A stretch of DNA of 64,000 nt from Nostoc sp. XA010 (lineage in GTDB: Bacteria > Cyanobacteriota > Cyanobacteriia > Cyanobacteriales > Nostocaceae), in contig NZ_JAIVFX010000014.1 of assembly GCF_020829625.1 (NCBI RefSeq), positions 1 through 64,000 of the forward strand, written 5' to 3'. Below, in pieces: positions 49,957 to 58,398 of this stretch (position 1 is the stretch's first letter; every line of letters begins with the position of its first letter). Both the position numbers and the translations under genes were made by a program. The notes beneath the pieces were generated by a model. That model saw only the letters and a program-made list of their open reading frames with translations. It made no database searches and was not told the DNA's origin.

Positions 49957-50853
49957 CTATGGCGCTATCGCTAATATTCCCGCATCTCCATCTAAAATTA
50001 CCTCTATACCCACTGGTAACGCAGCATTTGGGCTATCATGACCAAAAGGTAAATCAGAAACAATCGGAATCCCCAAATCACCTAAGCGATCGCGCAATAC
50101 TTCTTCTACACTAAAGCTAGACACAGTTGGCGGTGCTTCACAGCGAGTAAAACCGCCTAAAGCAATACCGCAGACTTGAGACAAAGCACCACTTAAACGC
50201 CACTGTGTCAGCATCCTGTCAATCCGATAAGGTGCTTCTGTAATATCCTCCAGCGCCAGAATTACACCATCCAGGTGTGGCAGGATTGGTGTACCCAAAA
50301 GGTGAGTAGCGACTGTGAGATTGCCTGGTAATAAAGTGCCTGTTACAACACCCCCACCCCAACCGCAACCTTTGAGAGGGGCGAAAGAGTTACCTTCTAC
50401 CCAATCAAATAATCTCTCAATTGACCAATCTGACTCATCTACCAAAGTCGTCAGCACCGGGCCGTGAACGCCGGAAATTCCTGCTGTATAAAGGCTCCAT
50501 AATAAAGCTGTGATATCAGAAAAGCCTATGAGCCACTTGGGAACCACTGAGTTTGGCCAATTCCAATCTTCTAAAATACGGGTGCTGCCAAAACCGCCTC
50601 TGGCGCAAAGAATACCACGGCAATCAGGATCTTGCCATGCTGCTGCTAGTTGGTTACGGCGGATTTCGTCTTTACCAGCAAGATAACCCCATTTGTCATC
50701 TATCTGAGGGGTGATTTCTACTCGATAGCCACGCGATCGCCAAATTTCTACACTTTGTTCTAATGCCTCAAATTCTCGCAAAGCACCACTAGGGGTAATT
50801 ACTCGTAGTAAGTCTCCAGGTTTTAGGGGCGGTGGTAAGATTTTGGATGGCAT
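49957..50853 (-). CDS. LD-carboxypeptidase (peptidase S66)
   Basis: 298 residues, the usual length for LdcA/microcin-immunity type proteins. The start LKPGDLLRVITPSGALRE is characteristic. The nucleophile is Ser112 in LIGFSDITALL, and the other members of the triad are expected to be the Glu in LALEDITEAPYR and the His in LPFGHDSPNAALPVG. The motif CARGGFGSTRIL is also conserved. The enzyme removes the terminal D-alanine from murein tetrapeptides during cell-wall recycling in the cytoplasm. It is convergent with the preceding glycosyltransferase gene and lies about 100 bp left of pgsA's tail region. Confidence 0.9.
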   Translation of the reverse strand: MPSKILPPPLKPGDLLRVITPSGALREFEALEQSVEIWRSRGYRVEITPQIDDKWGYLAGKDEIRRNQLAAAWQDPDCRGILCARGGFGSTRILEDWNWPNSVVPKWLIGFSDITALLWSLYTAGISGVHGPVLTTLVDESDWSIERLFDWVEGNSFAPLKGCGWGGGVVTGTLLPGNLTVATHLLGTPILPHLDGVILALEDITEAPYRIDRMLTQWRLSGALSQVCGIALGGFTRCEAPPTVSSFSVEEVLRDRLGDLGIPIVSDLPFGHDSPNAALPVGIEVILDGDAGILAIAP

Positions 50854-50949
50854 GAAAAAAGCTAGGAGTTAGGAATTAGGGGTTAAGAATAAGAACTATA
50901 CCTCAGAACTCCTACAAAATTTTGTTGAATCATTTTTTAAATTACAATA

Positions 50950-51477
50950 TTATATTGTCGTTTCATGAGTTCTAGCTTTTTGCGGCAATAGATAAATACC
51001 CCCAGATATTAAAGTTAAGGCGACAGAAACCCAAAAGGCAATCACAGAGGGAGTTTTCCACCCTTCACCCAGAGGCGCAATCAAAAGTGCGATCGCAACT
51101 ATTTGACTAACAGTTTTGAGTTTACCCCAAATATTTGCCCCCGTAATCGTCGTTTGATTCACCCGCCAACCAGCGATCGCTAATTCTCGCGCTAAAATCA
51201 AAAACACTCCCCAAGCTGGCACTTTTCCTAGTTCAATAAAAACCAGTAACGGCGCAAGTACCAGAAGTTTATCCACTAAGGGATCAAGAAACTTACCCAA
51301 TTCACTAATTTGGTTGAGTTTTCGCGCCAAATAGCCGTCTAACCAATCAGTCAATGCAGCAATGAGAAAAATCGCCAAACATATCCACTGAGCTTGAGGT
51401 GTGGGATTATATAAACCGTAAAGCAGAAATGGTATCCCCAATAGACGAGAGAAGGTAATCCAGTTGGGTATGGTCAT
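50950..51477 (-). CDS. pgsA: CDP-diacylglycerol-glycerol-3-phosphate 3-phosphatidyltransferase
   Basis: 175 residues from MTIPNWITFSRLLGIPFLL; an upstream ATG at 51495 would add six residues. The CDP-alcohol phosphotransferase motif DG-x2-AR-x8-G-x3-D-x3-D is complete in TDWLDGYLARKLNQISELGK and FLDPLVDK. Four membrane helices are visible. It makes phosphatidylglycerophosphate, the precursor of phosphatidylglycerol, which photosystems need. It is leftward and about 100 bp upstream of the LD-carboxypeptidase gene, and divergent from aspA. The family assignment is clear; cyanobacteria may have a second paralog. Confidence 0.92.
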   Translation of the reverse strand: MTIPNWITFSRLLGIPFLLYGLYNPTPQAQWICLAIFLIAALTDWLDGYLARKLNQISELGKFLDPLVDKLLVLAPLLVFIELGKVPAWGVFLILARELAIAGWRVNQTTITGANIWGKLKTVSQIVAIALLIAPLGEGWKTPSVIAFWVSVALTLISGGIYLLPQKARTHETTI

Positions 51478-51621
51478 AGGGAATTCAAAAATCAAACTTC
51501 AAAATTAACAACTGTAAAACAACAAGCAGCCAAGCAAATATGCAAAATCTATGCAGATTAGTGTATCTGAGTGTGGCTGCGTGGGAAAATCTGTTTTCTG
51601 TAGCTCTCTTAAAACAATACT

Positions 51622-53043
51622 ATGACTGAACACACAGACTCTCAATTCCGCATCGAACGCGATTCGATGGGCGATCGTCAAATTGCTAGTAGCGTTTATT
51701 ACGGCATTCAAACGCTACGGGCTATCGAAAACTTCCCTATTAGCGGCATCAAGCCTTTAGCTACCTACGTAGATGCTGGATTAATCATTAAAAAAGCTAC
51801 AGCAATTGTGAATGGAGAACTAAATTGCATTCCCCAAGATATTAGTCAGGCGATTATCCAAGCAACTGATGAAATCTTGGCTGGGAAGTTCCGGGATCAA
51901 TTTGTCGTGGATGTTTATCAGGCGGGTGCTGGAACATCCCACCACATGAATATCAACGAAGTTTTGGCAAATCGCGCCTTAGAAATTATTGGTGAAGAAA
52001 AGGGCAATTACAAACGTGTTAGTCCCAATGACCACGTTAACTATGGGCAGTCTACCAATGATGTGATTCCTACCGCAATTCGCATTGGTGGATTATTGGC
52101 ATTATCCAAGACATTACACCCAGCAATAGATGGTGCGATCGCATCTTTAGAAAACAAAGCTGTAGAATTTCAAGATATCGTCAAATCTGGCAGAACCCAC
52201 TTACAAGACGCAGTACCCGTGCGTTTGGGTGAGAATTTTCGGGCTTGGGCGCAAATCCTTACAGAACATCAAAATAGGATTTACACCGCCTCTGGAGATT
52301 TGATGGTGCTGGGTTTGGGAGGTAGTGCAGCCGGAACGGGGTTAAATACTCATCCTTTGTATCGCGCCCGTGTGGTAGAAGTTCTCTCAGAATTGATTGA
52401 TACTCCTTTAGAACCTGCACCCCATCTTATGGCAGCCATGCAAAGTATGGCCCCATTTGTAAATGTTTCCGGTGCTTTACGCAACTTAGCGCAAGATTTA
52501 GTCAAAATATCTCACGATTTGCGGCTAATGGATTCGGGGCCAAAAACAGGCTTGAAAGAAATTCAACTGCCTCCAGTGCAACCCGGTTCTTCGATTATGC
52601 CAGGGAAATATAACCCAGTCATGGCAGAGATGACATCAATGGTGTGTTTTCAGGTGATGGGTTACGACAGTGCGATCGCATTAGCCGCACAAGCCGGACA
52701 ATTAGAATTAAATGTGATGATGCCACTAATTGCCTATAACTTGATTCACAGTATCGAAATTCTGGGTAATACTATCGGCGCACTCACCGAACGCTGCATC
52801 CAGGGAATTACTGCGAACCAAGAACGTTGTTTAGCTTATGCCGAAGGTAGTTTAGCTTTAGTAACTGCACTAAATACCCATATTGGTTATTTAAATGCCG
52901 CAGCTGTCGCCAAAGAATCTTTAGAAACTGGTAAATCTTTACGGCAGATTGTTTTAGAACGCGGATTGATGAGTGAAGCAGATTTAGCTACAGTGTTAAA
53001 TCTAGAACAAATGAGTGGTATCTTACCGCTCAGAACAGAATAA
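51622..53043 (+). CDS. aspA: Aspartate ammonia-lyase
   Basis: 473 residues of the fumarase/aspartase superfamily. The N-terminus RIERDSMGDRQIASSVYYGI, then TLRAIENFPISG, matches aspartase rather than fumarase, as does VDVYQAGAGTSHHMNINEVL. The mobile signature loop GSSIMPGKYNPVMAEM carries the catalytic Ser of GSSxMxxKxN. SPNDHVNYGQSTNDVIPTA forms another part of the active site. It reversibly converts L-aspartate to fumarate and ammonia in the cytoplasm as a tetramer. ATG at 51622 starts 145 bp from divergent pgsA. The C-terminus is ordinary in length. Confidence 0.92.
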   Translation: MTEHTDSQFRIERDSMGDRQIASSVYYGIQTLRAIENFPISGIKPLATYVDAGLIIKKATAIVNGELNCIPQDISQAIIQATDEILAGKFRDQFVVDVYQAGAGTSHHMNINEVLANRALEIIGEEKGNYKRVSPNDHVNYGQSTNDVIPTAIRIGGLLALSKTLHPAIDGAIASLENKAVEFQDIVKSGRTHLQDAVPVRLGENFRAWAQILTEHQNRIYTASGDLMVLGLGGSAAGTGLNTHPLYRARVVEVLSELIDTPLEPAPHLMAAMQSMAPFVNVSGALRNLAQDLVKISHDLRLMDSGPKTGLKEIQLPPVQPGSSIMPGKYNPVMAEMTSMVCFQVMGYDSAIALAAQAGQLELNVMMPLIAYNLIHSIEILGNTIGALTERCIQGITANQERCLAYAEGSLALVTALNTHIGYLNAAAVAKESLETGKSLRQIVLERGLMSEADLATVLNLEQMSGILPLRTE

Positions 53044-53165
53044 TAGATTATGGGGCATGGGAAAGAGGCAGAGGGGCAGGGTGCGGGGGGCAGAGGGGAA
53101 AACTTCTCTCCCTTGCTCCTTGCTCCCTTGCTTCTCCCCTATCTCCCCCACTCCCCACTCCCCAC
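53044..53165. repeat. STRR-type repeats between aspA and the DUF362 gene
   Basis: Purine-rich GGGAAAGAGGCAGAGGGGCA is followed by pyrimidine-rich TCTCCCTTGCTCCTTGCTCC and repeated CCCCACTCCCCACT units. Confidence 0.75.
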
Positions 53166-53179
53166 TCCCCATTTAATCT

Positions 53180-54151
53180 ATGCAGACTCAAAAACCATCT
53201 GTTAGTCTTATTCGGGCTACATCTTACGAACGAGAGGCTTTACGAGAATCCTTAGTGATTCTCCTGGAACCTTTTGGAGGTATGGCAGGGTTTGTGAAAA
53301 AAGGCGATCGCGTCTTACTCAAACCGAATTTACTTACAGGTACGCGTCCTGGTAAAGAGTGTATCACCCGTGCTGAACTAGTTTACGAAGTTGCCCAGAT
53401 GGTAATTGAAGTTGGCGGTAAGCCATTTTTGGGCGATAGTCCTGCTTTTGGCAGTGCCAGAGGCGTAGCAGTAGCAAACGGCTATCTGCCGATTTTAGAA
53501 GAACTCAATCTTCCCATCATTGATTTTCACGGTCAGCGTTACCAAACTATTAGTGACAATTTTAACCATCTGCGGCTGTCTAAAGAAGCAATGGAAGCAG
53601 ATGTAGTGATTAACTTACCTAAAGTGAAATCACACATGCAGTTGACATTAACACTGGGCGTAAAAAACTTATTTGGTTGCGTTCCCGGCAAAATGAAAGC
53701 TTGGTGGCACATGGAAGCAGGAAAAGATGCGAATAGATTTGGTGAAATGTTAGTAGAAACTGCCAGGGCAATTAACCCTAACTTAACCATATTAGATGGC
53801 ATCATCGGTCATGAAGGAAATGGTCCCAGTAATGGTGAACCTCGCCAACTGGGAATTTTAGCGGCCGCATCAGATATATTTGCCTTAGATCGGGCAATGA
53901 TAGAAATCCTCAATGTTCCTCCTGAACAAGTGCCCACAGTTGCAGCTTCCCAAAGGCTAGGAGTTTGTCCAGAACTAGCTGACATAGAGTTTCCGCATTT
54001 AAATCCTGACTTATTAAAAATAGAAGATTGGCGGCTACCAGACAAGTTAATGCCCATCGATTTTGGTATGCCCCGCGTCATTAAGTCTACGTTTAAGCAT
54101 CTTTATACCCGATTTATCAAGGAACCAATGAGTGTTTATGGAAGGGAGTAG
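53180..54151 (+). CDS. DUF362 domain protein
   Basis: 323 residues. Family segments: VSLIRATSYEREALRESLVI, GDRVLLKPNLLTG, KPFLGDSPAFGSARGVAVAN, ADVVINLPKVKSHMQLTLTL, GVKNLFGCVPGKMKAWWHME and TILDGIIGHEGNGPSNGEPR. DUF362 proteins are related to some iron-sulfur or nickel-associated proteins, but the function is not established; this copy has no 4Fe-4S cysteine cluster. It starts 136 bp after aspA on the same strand across repeats. A dispersed repeat begins at its stop codon. Confidence 0.85.
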   Translation: MQTQKPSVSLIRATSYEREALRESLVILLEPFGGMAGFVKKGDRVLLKPNLLTGTRPGKECITRAELVYEVAQMVIEVGGKPFLGDSPAFGSARGVAVANGYLPILEELNLPIIDFHGQRYQTISDNFNHLRLSKEAMEADVVINLPKVKSHMQLTLTLGVKNLFGCVPGKMKAWWHMEAGKDANRFGEMLVETARAINPNLTILDGIIGHEGNGPSNGEPRQLGILAAASDIFALDRAMIEILNVPPEQVPTVAASQRLGVCPELADIEFPHLNPDLLKIEDWRLPDKLMPIDFGMPRVIKSTFKHLYTRFIKEPMSVYGRE

Positions 54152-54189
54152 TACCGCAAGGCGGAAGGCAGAAGTCAAAAGTCAAAAGA
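54148..54189. repeat. Dispersed repeat, copy 2
   Basis: GTAGTACCGCAAGGCGGAAG then GCAGAAGTCAAAAGTCAAAAG matches the copy at 14469-14500 apart from a 6-bp insertion. Confidence 0.65.
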
Positions 54190-54396
54190 ATTATATTCCA
54201 AGCTTTTGCGCCATTTGAAATGGTGAACCAGCGCTGCGGGAGGGTTTCCCTCCGCAGGCGACTGGTGAACCCGTTCGCGTAGCGTCTCCGATAGGAGAAG
54301 GGTATGTTTATTTCCGCGCCCACTGTACTAAGGAAATGAAGGAGACAAGGGGAGAATAAACCCATACCTAATCCCTACTCCCGGCTCCCCAATTTA

Positions 54397-54438
54397 ATGC
54401 AAACTTCGTTACAGCAATTTGATTTATTAGCAGAGTAA
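54397..54438 (+). CDS. Possible 13-codon micro-ORF
   Basis: MQTSLQQFDLLAE, followed 30 bp later by an intrinsic terminator. No clear ribosome binding site. It may be chance; it is listed because it is the only ORF that the terminator could belong to. Confidence 0.2.
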   Translation: MQTSLQQFDLLAE

Positions 54439-54467
54439 TCTGTAATTACCCTCCGATTGCTTATCCA

Positions 54468-54500
54468 GACCGCCCTATGATAGTTAGTGGCGGTTTTTTT
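54468..54500 (+). terminator. Intrinsic terminator not attached to an obvious gene
   Basis: ACCGCC (54469-54474) pairs with GGCGGT (54489-54494), followed by seven T residues. The nearest upstream gene ends more than 300 bp away. Confidence 0.65.
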
Positions 54501-55290
54501 AGCTGATTAATTTGTTATCCAAAATACTTATACGGATTTAGAATCTGGAAATTGGGATTGGGTATTTTGTTCAGACATGAGCAAAGTTTGGCGATAACTC
54601 CTACACCTCTACGCCACCTTTTACAATATTTTTAAATCTACCTATATATAGATTGACAAAATTGCTGTGATATCAAAAAGCTTTAAAATTTAAATTATAA
54701 AATATCTGTTTAGTGGTATCACTGAATCCATACTGCACACGCAGTTTATGCATCTGTATTTATTCCGTAGCTATCCTTGGTTACAAAATTATTCCTATCC
54801 ATTTCTTGTCTAGCGTCAAATCTTTTTGTGTATAACTACTGTATAACAATCAAAAGCACTAAATATTTATCAGTGCAATTGCTGTTTTGTGTCCTGTATC
54901 ACAAATTAGCAATTACAGTAAAATGACCTTATCAAAGGCGTTTTAAGATGTTATAATGATGAAGTATCAGACAAATATGTTTTGCTAATTAATCTTTAAA
55001 CAGCGAAAAAATGTAATTTATGATGCTGTCAACATTGGCTTTGCGTATGCGAACCATTACACCATACAGGGAAACATCTGAAAATATTAATTACAAAATA
55101 AAACATGATTTGTTTACTTGTAACTTTGTATTAAGGACTCCATGTATAAAAAGGCTTTTATGACAGTTAGAGAATTGGTTTAGATTGTAGGATTCTACAC
55201 ATTCTACAGTTTAAAAATAGCTAATATAGCAATTAACACTCTCAATCAGAGAGTAGACCTACACAGCATTACGAAGAACTTCAATTTTGT

Positions 55291-55476
55291 ATGAATTCAA
55301 ATAGCCAGTCTGCCAATACCGACACATATTCCCAACGTTTGGCAGACATTGTGGGAACTGCGATCGCTCTGTTAACTCTCATTTTACCCGTATTTGTTAT
55401 CGGCCACTATTCTTCAACTGATGTTCCAAATAACCAGCAGCCCCTGGTTCAAAATTTTAAAGGAAGTCAAGATTGA
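55291..55476 (+). CDS. Small single-pass membrane protein, 61 aa
   Basis: A polar N-terminus (NSNSQSANTDTYSQRLADIV) is followed by one hydrophobic helix (GTAIALLTLILPVFVIGHYS) and a polar tail (STDVPNNQQPLVQNFKGSQD). I do not recognise a named family. Its size and single membrane span recall small thylakoid or envelope subunits, but the residues are not those of known Psb or Pet subunits. It has a long A+T-rich upstream region. A strong hairpin 210 bp downstream may terminate it. ATG at 55291 has weak purines in front. Function unknown. Confidence 0.6.
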   Translation: MNSNSQSANTDTYSQRLADIVGTAIALLTLILPVFVIGHYSSTDVPNNQQPLVQNFKGSQD

Positions 55477-55994
55477 TAAAGCTTTCCAGTAGCATTTCAC
55501 CAGCAGAAAAGCTACAAAAAAGGAGAAAACTGATTTTGAGACAATCTCTCTAGATTTGGATGTATTTCATCAAGAATAAGCTGAAATCTTTATTGTGTGA
55601 CTCCAGATTTCAGTTGTCTTGACAGAGTAGGGGCAGAAATAAATCCCTCCAACAGCAATTAAGGATGGTAGAAAATAATACCCTCTTGGAAAAAGCGTTG
55701 TGAAGTTTCTTCACAACGCTTTTTCCATTTCAATTAGGAGTGGCAGAGATGAGGGAAATGAGGGAAGCATGGGAGGCAGGGGAGGATGAGGGAGCAGGGG
55801 GAGCAGGGGAGGATCAGGGAGAAATCAATTCAAAATTCAAAATTAAAGAACTTCTGCCTCCTCTTTCCCAATGCTTTATCTTGTGAAATGAAAATGAATA
55901 CGTTGGGAAGAGATCCATATTGCCCTAAAATTCTACACGGGGAGCGAAGCTGACTGAGTGCCCCCATGAGCCATTGTTATCAGAGGAGTTTTTT
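55477..55994. other. Intergenic region with terminator and STRR repeats
   Basis: Holds the hairpin at 55688-55726 and purine-rich units at about 55740-55830 (GGAGGCAGGGGAGGATGAGG, GCAGGGGGAGCAGGGG). No gene is seen. Confidence 0.6.
55688..55726. terminator. Perfect bidirectional terminator-like hairpin
   Basis: GGAAAAAGCGTTGTGAAG and CTTCACAACGCTTTTTCC form an 18-bp perfect stem with a TTT loop. Confidence 0.8.
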
Positions 55995-56507
55995 GTGGAC
56001 TTATCTCGTATTCCTGCCCAACCGAAACCTGGTCTAATCAACGTTCTGATTGAAATTACTGGCAAAAGTAAAAATAAATATGAATACGACAAGGAATTAG
56101 AAGCTTTTGCTTTAGACCGAGTACTTTATTCCTCGGTACAATATCCTTATGACTATGGCTTTGTACCCAATACTTTGGCAGATGATGGCGATCCCCTTGA
56201 TGGTATGGTCATAATTGATGAGCCAACCTTTCCAGGCTGTGTGATTGCCGCACGACCCATTGGCTTTTTGGAGATGATTGACGGTGGCGATCGCGATGAA
56301 AAAATCCTTTGTGTTCCTGACAAAGATCCGCGCTACACTCAGGTCAAATCCCTGAATGACCTAGCGCCACACCGCTTAGATGAAATTGCCGAATTTTTCC
56401 GTAGTTATAAAAATTTGGAAAAAAAGGTGACTGAAATTCTCGGTTGGCAAGATGTGGACAAAGTTGCAGCTTTAGTAGAAAAATCCGTCAAAGCTTATAG
56501 AGGATAA
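55995..56507 (+). CDS. ppa: Inorganic pyrophosphatase (family I)
   Basis: 170 residues from GTG 55995, the usual size. An in-frame TTG at 55974 would add seven residues, but GAGGAG stands just before the GTG, and MDLSRIPAQPKPGLINVLIE is the standard cyanobacterial start. The family signature DDGDPLDGMVI is present, and metal and phosphate ligands are seen in YPYDYGFVPNTLADDGDPLD, KYEYDKE and CVPDKDPRYTQV. It hydrolyses pyrophosphate to two phosphates in the cytoplasm and drives biosynthetic reactions. It is upstream of panD on the same strand, 157 bp away across repeats. Confidence 0.95.
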   Translation: MDLSRIPAQPKPGLINVLIEITGKSKNKYEYDKELEAFALDRVLYSSVQYPYDYGFVPNTLADDGDPLDGMVIIDEPTFPGCVIAARPIGFLEMIDGGDRDEKILCVPDKDPRYTQVKSLNDLAPHRLDEIAEFFRSYKNLEKKVTEILGWQDVDKVAALVEKSVKAYRG

Positions 56508-56509
56508 TA

Positions 56510-56620
56510 GAAGAGTTAGAGAGTTAGAAAGTTAGGAGTTAAGAGTTAAGAATTATGAGTTAAGAGTTATAAATTTTTATTTCTAACTCCTCACTCCTAA
56601 CTCCTCACTTTTATAACTTT
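56510..56620. repeat. STRR-type repeats between ppa and panD
   Basis: GTTAGAGAGTTAGAAAGTTA and GGAGTTAAGAGTTAAGAATT on the left; complementary CTAACTCCTCACTCCTAACT on the right. Confidence 0.75.
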
Positions 56621-56664
56621 CGCTTGTTACAGATTTTAAAATCTGCCACCAACCCCAAACTCAA

Positions 56665-57048
56665 ATGCAGCGCACTCTCCTTTTGGCAAAAATTCATAAC
56701 TGCACCCTTACGGGAGCGAATATCAACTATGTGGGTAGTATCAGCATTGATGAAATGCTTTTAGAAAAAGCTGGCATCTTACCCTATGAGCAGGTGCAAG
56801 TAGTTAATAATGCCAACGGTCAGCGCTTTATTACTTATGCGATCCCGGCTCCAGCCGATTCAGGAATAATTGAGCTAAATGGAGGTGCGGCACGTCTAGG
56901 CATTATTGGCGATCGCTTGATTATAATGACTTACGGGCAGTTCACTCCAGAAGAGTTAAAAAGTTACTCTCCTACGGTAGTTATTGTGGACGAAAAAAAC
57001 AGGCTGTTAGAAGTGCGGCACTATGATGATCTGCTCAGTAAGGTCTAA
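56665..57048 (+). CDS. panD: Aspartate 1-decarboxylase
   Basis: 127 residues, made as a proenzyme that cleaves itself between Gly24 and Ser25 (YVGS/ISIDE) to give the pyruvoyl cofactor. Other conserved parts are MQRTLLLAKIHNCTLTGANI, ITYAIPAPADSGIIELNGGA, and ARLGIIGDRLIIMTYGQF. It makes beta-alanine from L-aspartate for pantothenate and coenzyme A synthesis. The MBL-fold gene follows after 11 bp, so the two are probably cotranscribed. The cleavage site is usually GS followed by a hydroxyl or small residue, which is kept here. Confidence 0.96.
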   Translation: MQRTLLLAKIHNCTLTGANINYVGSISIDEMLLEKAGILPYEQVQVVNNANGQRFITYAIPAPADSGIIELNGGAARLGIIGDRLIIMTYGQFTPEELKSYSPTVVIVDEKNRLLEVRHYDDLLSKV

Positions 57049-57059
57049 TTTCAAGGAAA

Positions 57060-57962
57060 ATGTCAAATTTTGAGTTGTCGGATTCCCAGAGCTACGTACC
57101 TGAAAAGTCATCTACCCTGCCGAGTAGCCCAGCAGGTGAATTTATCGTGCAATTCTGGGGTGTAAGAGGTTTGATTCCCACTCCAAGTAGCAATACCAGT
57201 CGTTATGGTGGTAATACTGCTTGTGTAGAAATGCATGTAGCTGGGAAACGCTTGATTTTTGATGGCGGTACTGGCTTACGCATACTGGGTAAAACTTGGC
57301 AAGAAATGCAACAGCCACTAGAAGCCCATTTATTTTTTACCAACTGCCAATCAAATAGAATTCAAGGGTTTCCTTTTTTTGCTCCAGCATTTATTGGGGA
57401 AAATTGCTTCCATATTTACGGCACAGCTGCATCAAATGGAGCCTCAATCAAACAATGTCTCTACGATCAGATGCTCCAGCCACACTTTCCTTACCCTTTA
57501 CAGGTAATGCAGTCGGAATTGCAGTTTTACAATCTCACTCCAGACAGTGACGTTAAGCTAGATGATGTCATCATTACAACTGCATTGATTAATCAAACTC
57601 AGAGGTCAGTTGGCTACCGAGTTACTTGGCAAGATTATAGTGTTGCCTACGTCACGGATTTGCACCAGAATGCCGATCAAGTGGAGCGAGAGCGGATTTT
57701 ACAGTTCATTCAAGGTGTTGACTTGCTGATTGCCAATGCAACTTACACTCCGCCTACATCTCACAACCATGACTCTGCTGATTTGCTTTGGCAAGCTGCG
57801 GTGAATGCGGCTCTGAATGCTGGCGTTAAACGGCTAGCCATTTCTCATCATCACCCAGATGACCATGATGATTTTCTTGATCAGGTTCAAGTCGATGTTA
57901 AATCTGCCTTTCCTGAAGGAATACTAGCCCGTGAAGGTCTAGTTTTAATTGTTGCTAAATGA
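57060..57962 (+). CDS. Metallo-beta-lactamase-fold protein that has lost its metal ligands
   Basis: 300 residues. Sequence around the fold is well kept: FIVQFWGVRGLIPTPSSNTS, RYGGNTACVEMHVAGKRLIF, DGGTGLRILG, and ending LAISHHHPDDHDDFLDQV. The zinc motif HxHxDH, expected after LFFT/S, reads NCQSNR (95-100), so all four ligand residues are replaced. The later ligand His in LNHPGG-like context is Gln179 (LINQTQRSVGYR). The fold is probably kept, but hydrolase activity through the usual di-metal site is unlikely. A binding or regulatory role is possible. It begins 11 bp after panD in the same direction and is cotranscribed with it. Confidence 0.85.
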   Translation: MSNFELSDSQSYVPEKSSTLPSSPAGEFIVQFWGVRGLIPTPSSNTSRYGGNTACVEMHVAGKRLIFDGGTGLRILGKTWQEMQQPLEAHLFFTNCQSNRIQGFPFFAPAFIGENCFHIYGTAASNGASIKQCLYDQMLQPHFPYPLQVMQSELQFYNLTPDSDVKLDDVIITTALINQTQRSVGYRVTWQDYSVAYVTDLHQNADQVERERILQFIQGVDLLIANATYTPPTSHNHDSADLLWQAAVNAALNAGVKRLAISHHHPDDHDDFLDQVQVDVKSAFPEGILAREGLVLIVAK

Positions 57963-58193
57963 TTAAATGATTTTTACGACTTGTTGGCATTTTGAATCGG
58001 TGGTAGAGCGATGCTTACGGGGGTAAGCTATGCACAAGCACTGACTTGTCAGTTTGCTTCTCTGCCGAGATAATGTGATCTGGTGTGTCCTTAACAAATT
58101 TCTATACAAATAAATTTCGGTATCAGTCAGCCCAAGATGTTATTGCAGGATTAGACCAGATAGACTATAAGGTTGCTATACAAAATGTACAAA

Positions 58194-58214
58194 GGGCACA
58201 GCATTGCTGTGCCC
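58194..58214. repeat. Perfect 21-bp palindrome
   Basis: GGGCACAGCA and TGCTGTGCCC flank a single T. No T-run follows; this is a common dispersed Nostoc palindrome. Confidence 0.7.
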
Positions 58215-58250
58215 CTACTATTCCACACTATTAAAATCGGCTATATTGCA

Positions 58251-58382
58251 ATACGGTTCAGTTAAGCCAGAAAAATAAATTTGCGTAGGTTGGGTTGAGG
58301 AACGAAACCCAACATTTTCGGGCATTTGTTGGGTTGAACGAAGTGAAACCCAACCTACAATTATCCTTAACTGAACCGTATT
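58251..58382. mobile_element. 132-bp MITE with 17-bp terminal inverted repeats and 11-bp target duplication
   Basis: AATACGGTTCAGTTAAG (58251-58267) and CTTAACTGAACCGTATT (58366-58382) are exact inverted repeats. GGCTATATTGC is directly repeated outside them (58240-58250 and 58384-58394), consistent with a target-site duplication, with one extra G beside the right copy. Inside are two nested palindromes built from GTAGGTTGGGTT/AACCCAACCTAC-type arms. It has no coding capacity, so it must have been moved by a transposase in trans. Confidence 0.8.
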
Positions 58383-58398
58383 GGGCTATATTGCCCTT

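Larger units (their letters stand above)
54152..55290. other. Long intergenic region of about 1.1 kb
   Basis: Left part: dispersed palindromic repeats (54148-54189 and about 54222-54302, the latter related to 6553-6625). Centre: a 13-codon ORF at 54397-54438 with a terminator behind it. Right part (54500-55290): A+T-rich with no ORF, probably holding the promoter of the 61-aa gene. A possible leader with many short stems is seen at about 55130-55260. Confidence 0.55.
57963..58398. other. Intergenic region with palindrome and MITE
   Basis: 435 bp convergent gap with no gene. Contains the palindrome at 58194-58214 and the MITE at 58251-58382. Confidence 0.6.
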
